Shown: positions 18,337-30,818, counted from the stretch's first letter. The stretch is DNA of 64,000 nucleotides from Thiothrix caldifontis (GCF_900107695.1 NZ_FNQP01000006.1:124001-188000); one strand, 5' to 3'. Numbers and translations: made by a program. Notes: generated from the letters alone by a model not told the origin.

Positions 18337-20940
18337 TTACCCCGCCACTACCGGAATCGGCACAACCTTCTGCGCCGCCTTCTGATAATGCTCCATCTTG
18401 TCAAAGTTCAGGTAACGGTAAATATCACCCGCCATGCTATCAATCTTCTTCGCGTATTCCATGTACTCCTCAACCGTAGGCAGTTTGCCCATGATTGCCG
18501 CCACAGAAGCCAGTTCCGCCGAAGCCAAGAACACATCCGCGCCAGTACCCAAACGGTTAGGGAAGTTACGGGTAGAAGTAGACACCGCCGTGGAGTTTTC
18601 AGCGATACGCGCCTGATTCCCCATGCACAGTGAGCAACCCGGCATTTCCATCCGTGCACCGGCACGACCGAAAATGTTGTAGTAACCTTCGTCACTCAAC
18701 TGGGAAGCATCCATCTTGGTTGGTGGTGTGATCCACATGCGTGTTGGGATTTGCTTGGTGGTTGCATCCAACAGCTTGCCCGCCGCACGGAAGTGACCGA
18801 TGTTGGTCATGCACGAACCGATGAACACTTCATCAATCTTGCGACCTGCCACTTCCGACAACAGACGTGCATCATCCGGGTCATTCGGCGCACACAGGAT
18901 AGGCTCTTTGATCTCATCCATGTTGATTTCGATCACTGCCGCGTATTCCGCATCCGCGTCAGCACGCATCAGACTTGGGTTCGCCAGCCACTCTTCCATC
19001 TTGCCGATACGACGTTCGATAGTACGTGGATCACCGTAACCTTCCGACAACATCCACTTCAGCATAACAATGTTGGAACGCAGGTATTCAGCAACCGATG
19101 CTTCAGACAGCGCAACCGTACAACCCGCCGCAGAACGTTCCGCAGAAGCGTCAGACAATTCAAAGGCTTGCTCAACGGTCAGGTGATCCAGACCTTCGAT
19201 TTCCAGCACCGTGCCGTTGAAGACGTTCTTCTTGCCTTTCTTTTCAACAGTCAGCAGACCCATCTGGATCGCCTTGTGTGGAATAGAGTGCACGAGGTCA
19301 CGCAGGGTGATACCCGGCTGCATTGTGCCGGTGAAACGTACCAGCACAGATTCCGGCATATCCAACGGCATAACGCCAGTCGCCGCCGCAAACGCTACCA
19401 GACCAGAACCCGCCGGGAAGGAAATACCAATCGGGAAACGGGTATGCGAGTCACCACCAGTACCCACGGTATCCGGTAACAACATGCGGTTCAACCAAGA
19501 GTGGATAACGCCATCACCAGGGCGCAACGAAACACCGCCACGGGTCATAATGAAATCAGGCAACGTGTGGTGAGTCACCACGTCAACCGGCTTAGGATAA
19601 GCAGCCGTATGGCAGAAAGACTGCATCACCAAATCCGCCGAGAAGCCCAAGCAAGCCAAGTCTTTCAATTCGTCACGGGTCATTGGCCCCGTAGTATCTT
19701 GTGAACCCACAGTAGTCATTTTAGGTTCGCAATACATGCCGGGGCGTACACCCGCCATGCCGCAAGCCTTACCGACCATTTTTTGTGCCAGTGTGTAGCC
19801 TTTACCCGTATCAGCAGGCTGCTCTGGGGTGCGGAACAAATCAACCGGCGGCAAACCCAGTGATTCACGCGCTTTGGCGGTCAAACCACGTCCGATGATC
19901 AGGTTGATACGACCACCCGCACGGGCTTCGTCCAACAATACTTGGGTTTTCAGGCTGAAAGTGGAAATGATTTCATCCGTACCGTGACGCTTGGCAACGC
20001 CTTCGTAAGGGTAAACATCAACCACGTCACCCATGTTCATTTGGGCAACGTCCATCTCAATTGGCAATGACCCAGAATCTTCCATCGTATTGAAGAAAAT
20101 CGGCGCAATTTTGCTACCAAAGCAATACCCGCCCACACGCTTGTTCGGAATCCCCGGCATATCATCGCCAAAGAACCACAGCACGGAGTTAGTGGCAGAC
20201 TTACGTGAAGAACCTGTACCTACCACGTCACCGACGTAAGCCACTGGGAAGCCTTTCGCCTTCATCGCCTCGATTTGCTTCAAGGGGCCAACCGAACCCG
20301 GCACTTCCGGCTCAATACCATCACGCGGCATTTTCAGCATCGCGTTGGCATGGAGTGGGATGTCAGGGCGTGACCACGCATCCGGTGCAGGCGACAAGTC
20401 ATCAGTGTTGGTTTCACCGGGAACTTTGAACACCGTAACGGTGATTTTCTCAGCCACTTCAGGCTTGGAGGTAAACCATTCGCCCGCAGCCCAAGATTCC
20501 ATGACTTTTTGTGCAGACGCATTACCCGCTTTCGCTTTGGCTTCCACGTCGTGGAACGCATCAAACATCAGCAGCGTGTGTGACAAAGCGGTAGCCGCTG
20601 CGTCAGCCGTTGCAGGCACATCCAGCGCAGCAATCAACGGTTGTACATTGTAACCACCCAACATCATGCCCAGAACTTCGACCGCACGCACCGGGCTAAT
20701 CAATGCACAAGCAGTTTCACCCGTGACGATGGCAGCAAGGAAACCGGCTTTCACATAAGCAGCTTCGTCTACCCCCGCCGGAACGCGGTTTTCCAGCAAA
20801 TCAACCAGAAATGCTTCTTCGCCTGCCGGAGGGTTTTTCAGCAGCTCCACCAGTGCAGCGGTTTGTGCCGCATCCAATGGTTTAGGTGGAATACCTTGGG
20901 CTGCGCGTTCGGCAACATGTTGGCGATATTCTTGCAACAT
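18337..20940 (-). CDS. acnB: Bifunctional aconitate hydratase B
   Basis: AcnB interconverts citrate and isocitrate (and 2-methylcitrate intermediates in some bacteria). The 867-residue protein has the AcnB order: an N-terminal HEAT-like domain, then the swivel domain, then the Fe-S core. Iron-sulfur ligand cysteines are visible in [16 protein letters not shown] and in [11 protein letters not shown]. It is the last gene of the sucB-lpd-sucC-sucD-gltA-acnB series and lies 29 bases after gltA, with a terminator following. Having acnB co-transcribed with citrate synthase places consecutive TCA steps under one control. Confidence 0.97.
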   Translation of the reverse strand: MLQEYRQHVAERAAQGIPPKPLDAAQTAALVELLKNPPAGEEAFLVDLLENRVPAGVDEAAYVKAGFLAAIVTGETACALISPVRAVEVLGMMLGGYNVQPLIAALDVPATADAAATALSHTLLMFDAFHDVEAKAKAGNASAQKVMESWAAGEWFTSKPEVAEKITVTVFKVPGETNTDDLSPAPDAWSRPDIPLHANAMLKMPRDGIEPEVPGSVGPLKQIEAMKAKGFPVAYVGDVVGTGSSRKSATNSVLWFFGDDMPGIPNKRVGGYCFGSKIAPIFFNTMEDSGSLPIEMDVAQMNMGDVVDVYPYEGVAKRHGTDEIISTFSLKTQVLLDEARAGGRINLIIGRGLTAKARESLGLPPVDLFRTPEQPADTGKGYTLAQKMVGKACGMAGVRPGMYCEPKMTTVGSQDTTGPMTRDELKDLACLGFSADLVMQSFCHTAAYPKPVDVVTHHTLPDFIMTRGGVSLRPGDGVIHSWLNRMLLPDTVGTGGDSHTRFPIGISFPAGSGLVAFAAATGVMPLDMPESVLVRFTGTMQPGITLRDLVHSIPHKAIQMGLLTVEKKGKKNVFNGTVLEIEGLDHLTVEQAFELSDASAERSAAGCTVALSEASVAEYLRSNIVMLKWMLSEGYGDPRTIERRIGKMEEWLANPSLMRADADAEYAAVIEINMDEIKEPILCAPNDPDDARLLSEVAGRKIDEVFIGSCMTNIGHFRAAGKLLDATTKQIPTRMWITPPTKMDASQLSDEGYYNIFGRAGARMEMPGCSLCMGNQARIAENSTAVSTSTRNFPNRLGTGADVFLASAELASVAAIMGKLPTVEEYMEYAKKIDSMAGDIYRYLNFDKMEHYQKAAQKVVPIPVVAG

Positions 20941-20969
20941 TTTCTATAGACTCCTCAAAACAACAAAAC

Positions 20970-22274
20970 TTATCTTTCATTCACTGGAACATAATCGCGG
21001 CTTTCCGCACCCATGTACAACTGGCGTGGACGACCGATGCGCGACTCCTCATCACCCATCATTTCATCCCACTGTGAAATCCAGCCGATGGTACGTGCCA
21101 ACGCAAACATCACCGTAAACATGCTGACCGGAATCCCCATGCTCAGGAAAATCACCCCGGAATAGAAATCGACGTTCGGGTACAGGTTACGTGCTTTGAA
21201 ATACTCATCGTTCAATGCCACCTGTTCCAGCTCACGCGCAATCGCAAACAGTTTCTGGTTAGGGTCATTGGCGGGTAAACGATCCAGAATATCATTCGCC
21301 AATTCACGGATAATTTTGGCACGCGGGTCATAGTTTTTATACACGCGATGCCCGAAGCCCATCAAGCGGAAACGGTCATTTTTGTCTTTGGCGCGGTCTA
21401 CCCAATGCGACAATGGCAAGCCAGACTTTTCAATGTCACGCAACATATTGATCACGGCTTCGTTCGCACCACCGTGCGCAGGCCCCCACAAGGATGCAAT
21501 CCCGGCTGCCACGGCTGCAAACGGGTTCGCTTCCGAACTGCCCGCCAAACGCACGGTTGAGGTCGATGCATTTTGCTCATGGTCAGCGTGCAAAATCATA
21601 ATGACTTCCAACGCTTTCACATGCAACGGATCAGGCGTGTACGGTTCCGTCGGCACGGAGAACATCAGGTGCAGGAAATCTTCCGCATACGACAAATCAT
21701 TACGCGGGTAGACAAACGGCAAACCCACGGAATAACGGTAGCTCCATGCCGCAATCGTCGGCATTTTCGCAATCAAACGGTGCGCAGAACGCTTACGTTG
21801 TTCTGGGTCATGGATATTCATGTCATCGTGGTAGAACGCGGACAACGCCCCCACGACCCCAACCACGGTTGCCATCGGATGCGCGTCACGGCGGAAACCC
21901 CGGAAGAAATACTGTACCTGATCATGCAACATGGTATGGCGCGAGATCATGTACTCAAAATCTGCCAACTCTTGCTTGGTGGGCAAGGTTTTATTCAGCA
22001 GCAAATAGCAGACTTCCAAAAAGCTGCTGTGTTCTGCCAACTGCTCAATCGGATAACCACGGTAGAGCAGCGTGCCTGCATCCCCATCCAAATACGTAAT
22101 TTCACTGGAACAACTAGCGGTCGACATGAAACCGGGATCGTAAGTGAAATACCCCAGTTCCTTGTACAGTTTACGGATGTCAATGGTTTTGACCCCGATG
22201 CTAGGCTGAAGTACATCCAACTCGACTTGTTTGCCAGTGGTGTTATCAGTAATGGTGACAGTTTGTTTGGTCAT
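20970..22274 (-). CDS. gltA: Citrate synthase (type II)
   Basis: GltA condenses acetyl-CoA with oxaloacetate. The 434-residue protein has the hexameric type II pattern, with active-site histidines in [20 protein letters not shown] and in [13 protein letters not shown], plus the catalytic aspartate in NVDFYSGV. I chose the ATG at 22274 ([11 protein letters not shown]), preceded by GGAG at 7 bases; the longer open frame begins inside sucD. It lies in a TCA operon, 28 bases after sucD. Confidence 0.96.
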   Translation of the reverse strand: MTKQTVTITDNTTGKQVELDVLQPSIGVKTIDIRKLYKELGYFTYDPGFMSTASCSSEITYLDGDAGTLLYRGYPIEQLAEHSSFLEVCYLLLNKTLPTKQELADFEYMISRHTMLHDQVQYFFRGFRRDAHPMATVVGVVGALSAFYHDDMNIHDPEQRKRSAHRLIAKMPTIAAWSYRYSVGLPFVYPRNDLSYAEDFLHLMFSVPTEPYTPDPLHVKALEVIMILHADHEQNASTSTVRLAGSSEANPFAAVAAGIASLWGPAHGGANEAVINMLRDIEKSGLPLSHWVDRAKDKNDRFRLMGFGHRVYKNYDPRAKIIRELANDILDRLPANDPNQKLFAIARELEQVALNDEYFKARNLYPNVDFYSGVIFLSMGIPVSMFTVMFALARTIGWISQWDEMMGDEESRIGRPRQLYMGAESRDYVPVNER

Positions 22275-22302
22275 GCAGGCACTCCAAAAAATTAACGAAA
22301 AC

Positions 22303-23178
22303 TTATCCTTGCAGGGCTGCGAATGCAGCAGCGACACCCTTCCCTAGTTCAGCCGGAGACTGAACAGTATACACGCCAGATTGTTGCAGTGCAGCATACT
22401 TTTCCTGCGCCGTGCCTTTCCCACCTGCAATAATCGCACCAGCATGACCCATGCGCTTACCCTTGGGTGCGGTAACGCCTGCAATATAGGAAACCACTGG
22501 CTTGGTGACATTGGCTTTAATGAATTCCGCTGCTTCTTCTTCCGCTGAACCGCCGATTTCGCCACACATTAAAATGACTTCGGTTTGCGGGTCAGCTTGG
22601 AACAAGGTCAGCGCATCAATGAAGCTTGTGCCCGGAATGGGGTCGCCACCGATGCCGATACAAGTACTTTGACCCCATTCGCCGGTTTGCTTGACCGCTT
22701 CATAAGTCAGCGTGCCGGAACGTGACACAATGCCAACACTGCCCGGTTTATGGATGTGACCCGGCATAATGCCGATTTTGCATTCGCCCGGTGTAATGAT
22801 ACCGGGGCAGTTGGGGCCAATCAGACGCACGCCAAGGCTATCCACCACCACTTTCGCATCCAGCATATCCAGCGCCGGAATGCCTTCGGTAATGCACACG
22901 ATCAGCTTGATACCCGCGTAAGCCGCTTCAATAATCGAATCTTTGCAGAATGCTGCCGGAACGTAGATCACGCTGGCATCCGCGCCGGTCGCTTCCACCG
23001 CTTCGCGCACGGTATTGAACACCGGCAAACCTAAATGCGTTGTGCCACCTTTACCCGGTGTAATCCCGCCGACCATTTTCGTGCCGTAAGCAATCGCTTG
23101 CTCAGAGTGGAAAGTTCCTTGCTTGCCGGTGAAACCTTGGCAAATGACTTTGGTGTCTTTATTGATTAATACGCTCAT
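22303..23178 (-). CDS. sucD: Succinyl-CoA synthetase alpha subunit
   Basis: The alpha subunit carries the phosphohistidine intermediate of succinyl-CoA ligase, which couples succinyl-CoA cleavage to nucleotide triphosphate formation. The 291-residue protein has the CoA-binding Rossmann segment ([19 protein letters not shown]) and the active-site histidine in [15 protein letters not shown]. Its ATG overlaps the sucC stop by 4 bases, ensuring coupled synthesis of the two subunits. Confidence 0.97.
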   Translation of the reverse strand: MSVLINKDTKVICQGFTGKQGTFHSEQAIAYGTKMVGGITPGKGGTTHLGLPVFNTVREAVEATGADASVIYVPAAFCKDSIIEAAYAGIKLIVCITEGIPALDMLDAKVVVDSLGVRLIGPNCPGIITPGECKIGIMPGHIHKPGSVGIVSRSGTLTYEAVKQTGEWGQSTCIGIGGDPIPGTSFIDALTLFQADPQTEVILMCGEIGGSAEEEAAEFIKANVTKPVVSYIAGVTAPKGKRMGHAGAIIAGGKGTAQEKYAALQQSGVYTVQSPAELGKGVAAAFAALQG

Positions 23179-24344
23179 GCGGCATCTCCTACGGCAGCAA
23201 CGATTTTACGGGCAGCATCGCCAAGATCGCTTGCAGCAATCACAGCCAAGCCGCTATTAGTCAGCAATTCAGCACCTTTTTCGGCATTATTGCCTTCCAA
23301 ACGCACTACAACAGGGACAGAAACGTTAACTTCTTGCACCGCTTTGATAATCCCTTCGGCAATCAAATCGCAACGCACAATGCCACCGAAGATATTAATC
23401 AGAATGCCTTTAACCGCAGCGTCGGACAGAATGATCTTGAAAGCCGCCGCTACCCGTTCAGCCGTTGCGCCACCGCCTACGTCGAGGAAGTTAGCCGGTT
23501 GACCACCGGACAGTTTGATAATGTCCATCGTCGCCATTGCCAAGCCTGCGCCGTTGACCATGCAACCGATATTGCCTTCGAGTGCGACGTAGTTCAGTTC
23601 CCACTCGTCCGCTTCCAGTTCGCGGGCATCTTCCTGGGATTTGTCACGCATCGCTACCAGTTCAGGCTGGCGGTAGAGCGCGTTGCTGTCTACATTCACT
23701 TTGCCATCGAGACACAACAAGTTGCCTTCAGCCGTGACTACCAGCGGGTTTATTTCGACCAGAGACAGGTCTTTTTCCTTGAACATTTTGCCCAAGCCAA
23801 CCAGCAATTTGGTGAATTGCCCAATCTGTGCGCCTTGCAAGCCTAAGCCGAAGGCGAGTTCACGCCCTTGGTAAGGCATCACGCCAACCAGCGGATCAAC
23901 CATCGCTTTGAGGATTTTTTCTGGGGTTTCGTGCGCAACCTTCTCGATTTCCATGCCGCCTTCGGTGGAGGCCATGATCACGATGCGGCGGCTGGAGCGA
24001 TCCAACACTGCGCCGAGGTACAGTTCGCGGGCAATATTGCAGGTTTCTTCCACCAGAATGGTGTTGACGGGTTGACCGTGTTTGTCGGTCTGGTATGTAA
24101 CCAAGTTTGTACCCAGCAAACTGGCTGCGAAGGTGGCTGCATCAGCCGGAGTTTTAACCAGTTTCACGCCACCGGCTTTGCCGCGTCCACCTGCGTGGAC
24201 TTGCGCCTTGACCACTACTGTCGCCGTGCTTAAAGAAGCCGCTGCTGCTTCGGCTTCCGCCGCTGTGGAGGCGATTTTGCCAGTGGGTACAGGCATACCG
24301 TATTGGCTAAAAACCGCTTTGGCCTGATATTCGTGTAAATTCAT
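23175..24344 (-). CDS. sucC: Succinyl-CoA synthetase beta subunit
   Basis: The beta subunit has the ATP-grasp domain and binds nucleotide and succinate. The 389-residue protein starts [20 protein letters not shown], the family signature, and contains [16 protein letters not shown] and the C-terminal flavodoxin-like domain with [16 protein letters not shown]. It overlaps sucD by 4 bases. A 113-base gap containing a hairpin separates it from lpd. Confidence 0.97.
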   Translation of the reverse strand: MNLHEYQAKAVFSQYGMPVPTGKIASTAAEAEAAAASLSTATVVVKAQVHAGGRGKAGGVKLVKTPADAATFAASLLGTNLVTYQTDKHGQPVNTILVEETCNIARELYLGAVLDRSSRRIVIMASTEGGMEIEKVAHETPEKILKAMVDPLVGVMPYQGRELAFGLGLQGAQIGQFTKLLVGLGKMFKEKDLSLVEINPLVVTAEGNLLCLDGKVNVDSNALYRQPELVAMRDKSQEDARELEADEWELNYVALEGNIGCMVNGAGLAMATMDIIKLSGGQPANFLDVGGGATAERVAAAFKIILSDAAVKGILINIFGGIVRCDLIAEGIIKAVQEVNVSVPVVVRLEGNNAEKGAELLTNSGLAVIAASDLGDAARKIVAAVGDAA

Positions 24345-24396
24345 CCTCAGTTTTCCTTTGGTAGTTCACCGCGAAAACGCGGGTTATAATCGTACA

Positions 24397-24432
24397 AACG
24401 CCACGTATCTGCGTGCAGCAGACCGTGGCGTT
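24397..24432. repeat. Inverted repeat between lpd and sucC
   Basis: AACGCCACG and CGTGGCGTT form a 9-bp stem enclosing 18 bases that contain a smaller CTGC-GT-GCAG hairpin. It follows the lpd stop by about 25 bases but lacks a T tract, so it may stabilise or process the polycistronic message instead of terminating it. Confidence 0.55.
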
Positions 24433-24457
24433 AAAGCGTAGGGGTTAACGGTGTGGC

Positions 24458-25900
<1,443 letters not shown>

Positions 25901-25905
25901 TTACC

Positions 25906-27120
25906 TCACACATCCAGAACCAAGCGAACCGGATTTTCAACCAATTCCTTGATAGTTTTAAGGAAGGTAACAGCACCTTGACCGTCGACAATGCGGTGGT
26001 CATAAGACAGAGCCACATACATCATCGGGCGAATAACAATCTGATCATTGACAACGACAGGGCGCTTCTGGATCGAGTGCATCCCCAGGATCGCGCTTTG
26101 AGGAGGGTTGAGAATTGGAGTTGATAGCAACGACCCAAAAACGCCCCCGTTGGTTATAGTGAACGTACCACCAGACAGATCGTTCATATCCAGCTTACCT
26201 TCACGAGCTTTGGCAGCGTAACCGGCGATGCCGGATTCGATGTCAGCCAGACCCATGTTTTCGGTATTGCGCAGGATAGGCACGACCAGTCCGCGATCAG
26301 ATGACACGGCAATCCCAATATCGCAGAAGCCGTGGTAAACAACATCATTGCCATCAATCGAGGCATTGATTTCAGGGAAACGTTGCAGCGCGACAGCGGC
26401 TGCCTTCACGAACAGGGACATAAAGCCCAGTTTCGCTTTGTGTTTTTTCTCGAATGCGTCTTTGTATTCGTTACGCAGATCCATCAACGGCTTCATGTCG
26501 ATTTCGTTGAAGGTGGTCAGCATCGCGGTGGATTGCTTGGCGTACATCAGACGTTCGGCGATGCGGGCGCGGAGGCGGGTCATCGGCACGCGCTGTTCCA
26601 TGCGAGCACCGGAAGCAGTAACGGCAACAGTTGGTGCAGGTGCGGCGGCGACGGGTGCTGGAGCAGCAACAGGAGCTGGTGCGGCAGCAGGCTTCGCGGC
26701 AACAGCGGCTTGCACGTCTTCTTTGAGGATACGACCTTGCTTGCCGGAACCTTCGACATCAGCAGCAGAGAGGTTGTTTTCTGCCATCAGTTTGCGGGCA
26801 GCGGGAGCGGTTTGTGGTTCAGTGCTTGCTGCTGGAGCAGAAACCACAGGAGCTGCTTCGGCTTTTGGAGCAGCGGCAACTGCGCCAACGGTCATACGAC
26901 CCAACAACTGGCTGCTAATAACCGTTGCACCGGCTTGTTGGACGATTTCGGTGAGTACACCATCGGCAGGAGCAGGTACTTCCAGCACCACTTTATCGGT
27001 TTCGATTTCAACCAGTACTTCGTCCTGTTTGACACTATCACCAACTTTTTTGCTCCATGTCACCACAGTAGCATCGGCGACGGATTCCGGCAGTACCGGG
27101 GTCAGAATCTCACTGCTCAT
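25906..27120 (-). CDS. sucB: Dihydrolipoyl succinyltransferase (E2 of 2-oxoglutarate dehydrogenase)
   Basis: SucB transfers succinyl groups from lipoyl arms to CoA. The 404-residue protein has a single lipoyl domain (residues 1-78; lysine in [11 protein letters not shown]), an alanine/proline-rich linker, an E1/E3-binding domain (about 115-150), a second Ala/Pro linker, and the catalytic domain ending with [31 protein letters not shown] is typical of SucB, not of acetyltransferase E2. The ATG at 27120 has AAGGA upstream. The usual upstream gene sucA (E1) is absent; instead the promoter region and pnp follow. Confidence 0.95.
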   Translation of the reverse strand: MSSEILTPVLPESVADATVVTWSKKVGDSVKQDEVLVEIETDKVVLEVPAPADGVLTEIVQQAGATVISSQLLGRMTVGAVAAAPKAEAAPVVSAPAASTEPQTAPAARKLMAENNLSAADVEGSGKQGRILKEDVQAAVAAKPAAAPAPVAAPAPVAAAPAPTVAVTASGARMEQRVPMTRLRARIAERLMYAKQSTAMLTTFNEIDMKPLMDLRNEYKDAFEKKHKAKLGFMSLFVKAAAVALQRFPEINASIDGNDVVYHGFCDIGIAVSSDRGLVVPILRNTENMGLADIESGIAGYAAKAREGKLDMNDLSGGTFTITNGGVFGSLLSTPILNPPQSAILGMHSIQKRPVVVNDQIVIRPMMYVALSYDHRIVDGQGAVTFLKTIKELVENPVRLVLDV

Positions 27121-27186
27121 CTGCACACATCCTTTTTGGTAGGTATCGAATAGCATTTCTGGAATGCTTTTTTACTAATCTTATGA

Positions 27187-27196
27187 ATTGTCGACA
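27187..27196 (+). promoter_or_regulatory. Operator copy 1 (ATTGTCGACA) overlapping the sucB start site
   Basis: This is the first of three identical decamers ATTGTCGACA. It abuts the -10 element of the sucB promoter and covers the predicted transcription start, a position suited to repression. The core TGTCGACA is palindromic, resembling short TTGT..ACAA-like sites bound by GntR-family regulators. The regulator is not identified. Confidence 0.6.
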
Positions 27197-27224
27197 TTAT
27201 AGGGCTTTTTATACACAAGGTCAA
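27196..27224 (-). promoter_or_regulatory. Sigma70 promoter of the sucB-acnB operon
   Basis: On the minus strand TTGACC (27219-27224) and a perfect TATAAT (27196-27201) are separated by exactly 17 bases. The predicted start is near 27189, giving a leader of about 70 bases. This is the best sigma70 match noticed in the window. Confidence 0.85.
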
Positions 27225-27238
27225 CAAAAAACCTTAAT

Positions 27239-27248
27239 ATTGTCGACA
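27239..27248 (+). promoter_or_regulatory. Operator copy 2 (ATTGTCGACA) upstream of the sucB promoter
   Basis: This is the second identical copy, 52 bases from copy 1 (about five helical turns) and centred near -55 relative to the predicted start. Confidence 0.6.
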
Positions 27249-27300
27249 TATTCCTTATGTTTGCGCTAAAAACGCTACCCTACAATAACATAAATACAAC

Positions 27301-27310
27301 ATTGTCGACA
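27301..27310 (+). promoter_or_regulatory. Operator copy 3 (ATTGTCGACA) next to the pnp terminator
   Basis: This is the third identical copy, 62 bases from copy 2 (about six helical turns), centred near -117 and only eight bases from the pnp terminator stem. Confidence 0.55.
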
Positions 27311-27317
27311 CCAAAAC

Positions 27318-27339
27318 AAAAGACCCCGCAGGGTCTTTT
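27318..27339. terminator. Terminator after pnp
   Basis: AAAAGACCC and GGGTCTTTT form a 9-bp stem with a CGCA loop 26 bases after the pnp stop. The A and T runs are inside the stem, so it can act on either strand; the relevant transcript is pnp on the minus strand. Confidence 0.82.
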
Positions 27340-27364
27340 GCTAACATCGGAAAAAGAGAAAAAC

Positions 27365-29458
27365 TTACTCGCCTTCACCCACGGCTTTCATGCTCAAACG
27401 CATCCGACCTTGACGGTCGATTTCGATGACTTTGACTTTAACCATATCACCTTCGTTGACGAAATCGGTCACACGCTCGACGCGTTCATCGCTGATTTGT
27501 GAAATATGCAGCAAACCGTCTTTGCCCGGCAGGATAGTGACGAATGCACCGAAGTCCATCAAGCGCACGACTTTACCCGTGTAAACCTTGTTCAGTTCCA
27601 CCTCGGCAGTAATCGCTTCGATCATATTGCGGGCTTCGTAAGCAGCTTTGGCATCAATCGCCGCAATTTTGATGAAGCCTTCGTCATTAATGTCAACGCT
27701 TGCGCCGGTCGCAGCCGTAATACCACGGATGGTTTCGCCACCTTTACCGATGACTTCGCGGATTTTATCCGGGTTGATTTTCATGGTGACATAACGTGGT
27801 GCGTATTCAGACACCTCATCACGCGGTGCTTCCAGACCTTTCGCCATTTCACCCAAGATGTACAAACGGCCTGCTTTGGCTTGCACCAACGCTTGCTGCA
27901 TGATTTCTTTGGTAATGCCGGTGATCTTGATGTCCATTTGCAGCGCGGTAATACCGTCAGCAGAACCGGCTACTTTAAAGTCCATATCGCCGAGGTGATC
28001 TTCATCACCGAGGATGTCGGACAATACAGCAAAACGCTCGCCTTCTTTGATCAAGCCCATCGCGATACCCGCGACTGGCGCTTTCAACGGTACACCTGCG
28101 TCCATCATTGACAGTGAGCTACCGCACACGCTCGCCATTGAGCTAGAGCCGTTGGATTCGGTGATTTCAGACACACAACGAATGGTGTAAGGGAAATCGT
28201 CAAGATTTGGCACCATCGCTTTCACGCCACGCTTTGCCAAACGCCCGTGACCAATTTCACGACGCTTAGGGGAACCGAAGCGCCCAATCTCACCCACACT
28301 GAATGGCGGGAAGTTGTAATTGAACAGAAAGTTATCTTTGTATTCGCCGGTAATCGCATCGATCACCTGTGCATCCCGCTCAGTACCCAGCGTCGTCACA
28401 ACCAAGGCTTGGGTTTCACCACGGGTAAACAGTGCCGAACCGTGAGTACGTGGCAATACGCCGACGCGCACGGTAATTTTACGCACCGCATCCAGCGCAC
28501 GACCGTCGATACGCGGCTTGCCATCGAGGATGCTGCCGCGCACGACTTTCTTTTCAGCGTTTTTGAATTCGCCTTTGATTTCGTCAGCAGTGAAGCCCTC
28601 TTCGCCCTCTTTCGCTGCCAGTTTCTCAATCAGAGCATTCTGCACTTCATGGATACGGGCATAACGCGCTTGCTTGTCAGCGATTTGAAAGGCTTCAACC
28701 AGATCCGCCGAACACGCCGCTTCTACTGCATCTGCCAACGCGGTATTGGCTACCGGTGCAGTCCAATCCCAAGCTGGGGTAGCAACTTCCGCCGCTAATT
28801 CATTGATTGCCTGGATGGCTACCTGCATTTGCTCATGACCGAACATCACCGCACCCAGCATCACGTCTTCGCTTAGTTCATTCGCCTCAGATTCGACCAT
28901 TAGCACTGCACAATCAGTACCTGCAATCACCAGATCCAAATCCGACGTGAGCAAGTCTTCTTTGGATGGATTCAGCAAATAGCCGCCGTCACGGTAGCCC
29001 ACGCGAGCTGCACCGATAGGGCCTTGGAATGGCATACCCGACAGTGCCATTACCGCTGATGCACCCAGCAATGCCGGAATGTCGGCGCTGACAGAAGGGT
29101 TCATGGAAACCACGGTGGCAATCAATTGCACTTCATGGGTAAAGCCTTCTGGGAACAGTGGACGCAGTGGGCGGTCGATCAAACGTGCGACCAGTGTTTC
29201 TTCTTCCGTAGCACGCGCTTCACGTTTGAAGAAACCGCCGGGAATGCGACCGGCTGCGTAGAATTTTTCTTGATAGTCAACGGTCATCGGGAAGAAGTCG
29301 CGCCCCGGTACCGTTTCTTTGCTGCCAACGACGGTAACCAGCACGCTGGTGTCGTCCATCGTGATCATGACCGCAGCGGTGGCTTGTTTGGCGATTTCGC
29401 CGGTTTCGATAGTGACGGTATTGTTACCGTATTGGAAGGTCTTGGTGATTTTTGCCAT
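27365..29458 (-). CDS. pnp: Polyribonucleotide nucleotidyltransferase
   Basis: PNPase degrades RNA phosphorolytically from the 3' end and is a core of the RNA degradosome. The 697-residue protein has two RNase PH domains, then a KH domain ([20 protein letters not shown]) and a C-terminal S1 domain ending in [20 protein letters not shown]. The start at 29458 ([13 protein letters not shown]) matches the family; the open frame extends 45 codons further but into a leader hairpin. It follows rpsO as in E. coli, with a terminator and a long leader between them. Confidence 0.97.
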   Translation of the reverse strand: MAKITKTFQYGNNTVTIETGEIAKQATAAVMITMDDTSVLVTVVGSKETVPGRDFFPMTVDYQEKFYAAGRIPGGFFKREARATEEETLVARLIDRPLRPLFPEGFTHEVQLIATVVSMNPSVSADIPALLGASAVMALSGMPFQGPIGAARVGYRDGGYLLNPSKEDLLTSDLDLVIAGTDCAVLMVESEANELSEDVMLGAVMFGHEQMQVAIQAINELAAEVATPAWDWTAPVANTALADAVEAACSADLVEAFQIADKQARYARIHEVQNALIEKLAAKEGEEGFTADEIKGEFKNAEKKVVRGSILDGKPRIDGRALDAVRKITVRVGVLPRTHGSALFTRGETQALVVTTLGTERDAQVIDAITGEYKDNFLFNYNFPPFSVGEIGRFGSPKRREIGHGRLAKRGVKAMVPNLDDFPYTIRCVSEITESNGSSSMASVCGSSLSMMDAGVPLKAPVAGIAMGLIKEGERFAVLSDILGDEDHLGDMDFKVAGSADGITALQMDIKITGITKEIMQQALVQAKAGRLYILGEMAKGLEAPRDEVSEYAPRYVTMKINPDKIREVIGKGGETIRGITAATGASVDINDEGFIKIAAIDAKAAYEARNMIEAITAEVELNKVYTGKVVRLMDFGAFVTILPGKDGLLHISQISDERVERVTDFVNEGDMVKVKVIEIDRQGRMRLSMKAVGEGE

Positions 29459-29500
29459 GACGTTGGAAATTCCTTTAATAGGTTTTATTGCAAGTGAGAA

Positions 29501-29573
29501 GTCACGGGCAGGCTGTTGAGAAGGATTCGGAAGTGTGTGATACAAACCCTTATCAACAACCTTCCTGCGTGAC
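29501..29573 (-). promoter_or_regulatory. pnp leader long stem-loop (RNase III-type autoregulation site)
   Basis: The segments 29501-29524 and 29548-29573 are imperfect inverted repeats. They form helices of 6, 4, 6 and 4 bp (GTCACG/CGTGAC at the base, TGTTGA/TCAACA in the middle) around a 23-base loop in the pnp 5' leader. In E. coli a comparable leader duplex is cut by RNase III and then used by PNPase to repress itself. The same control is inferred here from position and shape. Confidence 0.65.
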
Positions 29574-29605
29574 GAATAATAATAAACGATCAATGTTTAC
29601 ATAAC

Positions 29606-29631
29606 AAAACACCGCACAATGGCGGTGTTTT
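29606..29631 (-). terminator. Terminator between rpsO and pnp
   Basis: AAAACACCGC and GCGGTGTTTT form a 10-bp stem with a 6-base loop 18 bases after the rpsO stop; the T run lies in the 3' arm. It matches the position of the partial rpsO terminator in E. coli, where some transcripts continue into pnp. Confidence 0.78.
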
Positions 29632-29648
29632 GGAGTGGTTGCCCCGAC

Positions 29649-29918
29649 TTAGCGGCGCAGACCCAAGCTGGAGATCAGCGCTTGATAGCGATTCAGATCC
29701 TTACGCTTCAGGTAGTCCAGCAACTTACGGCGCTGGCTGACCATTGACAACAGTCCACGACGGGAATGGTGGTCATGCTTGTGGTTTGCAAAATGGTCCG
29801 TCAGATGCTGAATACGCGCTGTTAACAACGCAACTTGCACTTCCGGGGACCCGGTATCTGTGTCTGATTGGCGGTATTGTGCAACAACACCGGCCTTAAC
29901 TTCTGCACTCAGAGACAT
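29649..29918 (-). CDS. rpsO: 30S ribosomal protein S15
   Basis: S15 is a primary 16S rRNA-binding protein that organises the central domain of the small subunit. The 89-residue protein has the full family pattern: [21 protein letters not shown], then [20 protein letters not shown] and [13 protein letters not shown]. Length is identical to the E. coli protein with its initiator methionine. It is the first gene of the rpsO-pnp unit. Confidence 0.98.
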   Translation of the reverse strand: MSLSAEVKAGVVAQYRQSDTDTGSPEVQVALLTARIQHLTDHFANHKHDHHSRRGLLSMVSQRRKLLDYLKRKDLNRYQALISSLGLRR

Positions 29919-29960
29919 ATTCGCCTAGGCTCCAGATTAATGGTTGGTAAAAAGGCGCAG

Positions 29961-29991
29961 ATTATACACATGAAGGTAAATGTAGTATAGT
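29961..29991. promoter_or_regulatory. Overlapping divergent -10 elements for rpsO and the FemAB-like gene
   Basis: On the minus strand a perfect TATAAT lies at 29961-29966, 43 bases before the rpsO start; its -35 element is poor. On the plus strand TATAGT at 29986-29991 is 17 bases after TATACA at 29963. The two promoters would overlap. Confidence 0.4.
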
Positions 29992-30026
29992 TCCGCCCAA
30001 CATTAAAATAATTAGCGGCTAGTATC

Positions 30027-30767
30027 ATGCGCATTCAACACCATCATTATGGCATTCCAATCCGAAAATACTATTTTGCACACACCATAAAACCTACATG
30101 GCGAGACACTTTATTACCAACAGCTTATATGGACTGTTTTACTTCAGAAAAGCCGCGCCTATTCCAAACCGAATACCGCCATACCCTACTGACCGATCTT
30201 AAACCTGATGAAGTCACGATTTTCCAAAACTTTCCCAAAGATACCCGTAACCAAATTCGGCGTTGTGAGCAAGAAAAATGCTTTGATCTCAACCTCAACA
30301 CACCCTTAGAGCAGTTTATACCCCTTTATAATGCCTTTGCGCAGGCTCGTGGCCTCTCATTATTTACACCAGAAGATGCTACGGCTATCGGCAGTGAGAA
30401 TTACCGTATTTTCAGTGTTGAGCATGAAGGCAAGGCTATTATTTGTCACTTTTATTTGTTATCCGCAACCATGGGCGTAACCAATCTACTCATTTCAGCC
30501 AGTACCCAACAGCATAATGATGATGCGGATATGCGCCGCTCCATGGGTTTTGCTAATCGTTGCCTGCATTGGCAGGGAATGCGGTATTTCAAAGCCATGG
30601 GATTTCATACGTATGACTGGGGCGGATACGCATTAGATGCGACTGACCCTACCATGCAAGGCATCAACCGCTTCAAACGCACCTTCAATGGCACATTAAC
30701 GCCGATTTACAACTATTACTCACTTTCCTACGCTTTTATTGAAAAGCTGCGGCACAAATTGCGATGA
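30027..30767 (+). CDS. FemAB/GNAT-superfamily acyltransferase-like protein
   Basis: This 246-residue protein resembles the GNAT/FemAB fold proteins found near polysaccharide and peptidoglycan genes. The middle contains NQIRRCEQEKCFDLNL, typical of the Lys/Arg-rich helix of FemAB-like enzymes, followed by LYNAFAQARGLSLFTPED and the C-terminal FHTYDWGGYALDATDPTMQG. The substrate is unknown. No clear ribosome binding site precedes the ATG. Base composition is somewhat lower in GC than its neighbours. Confidence 0.68.
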   Translation: MRIQHHHYGIPIRKYYFAHTIKPTWRDTLLPTAYMDCFTSEKPRLFQTEYRHTLLTDLKPDEVTIFQNFPKDTRNQIRRCEQEKCFDLNLNTPLEQFIPLYNAFAQARGLSLFTPEDATAIGSENYRIFSVEHEGKAIICHFYLLSATMGVTNLLISASTQQHNDDADMRRSMGFANRCLHWQGMRYFKAMGFHTYDWGGYALDATDPTMQGINRFKRTFNGTLTPIYNYYSLSYAFIEKLRHKLR

Positions 30768-30818
30768 TGCGCTGTCTAACGACACCGTTTACGAATAAAT
30801 AATTGAAGGAGCGAACAG

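Noticed and set aside
26332-27153. Long plus-strand open frames opposite sucB
   Set aside because: They arise from the Ala/Pro-rich linker codons of sucB read backwards; the Gly/Ser/Trp-rich translation is low complexity.
27152-27173. AGCATT / AATGCT hairpin followed by T on the plus strand
   Set aside because: It looks like a terminator on the plus strand, but no gene is transcribed into it from that side; the 6-bp stem in the sucB leader is too short to call.
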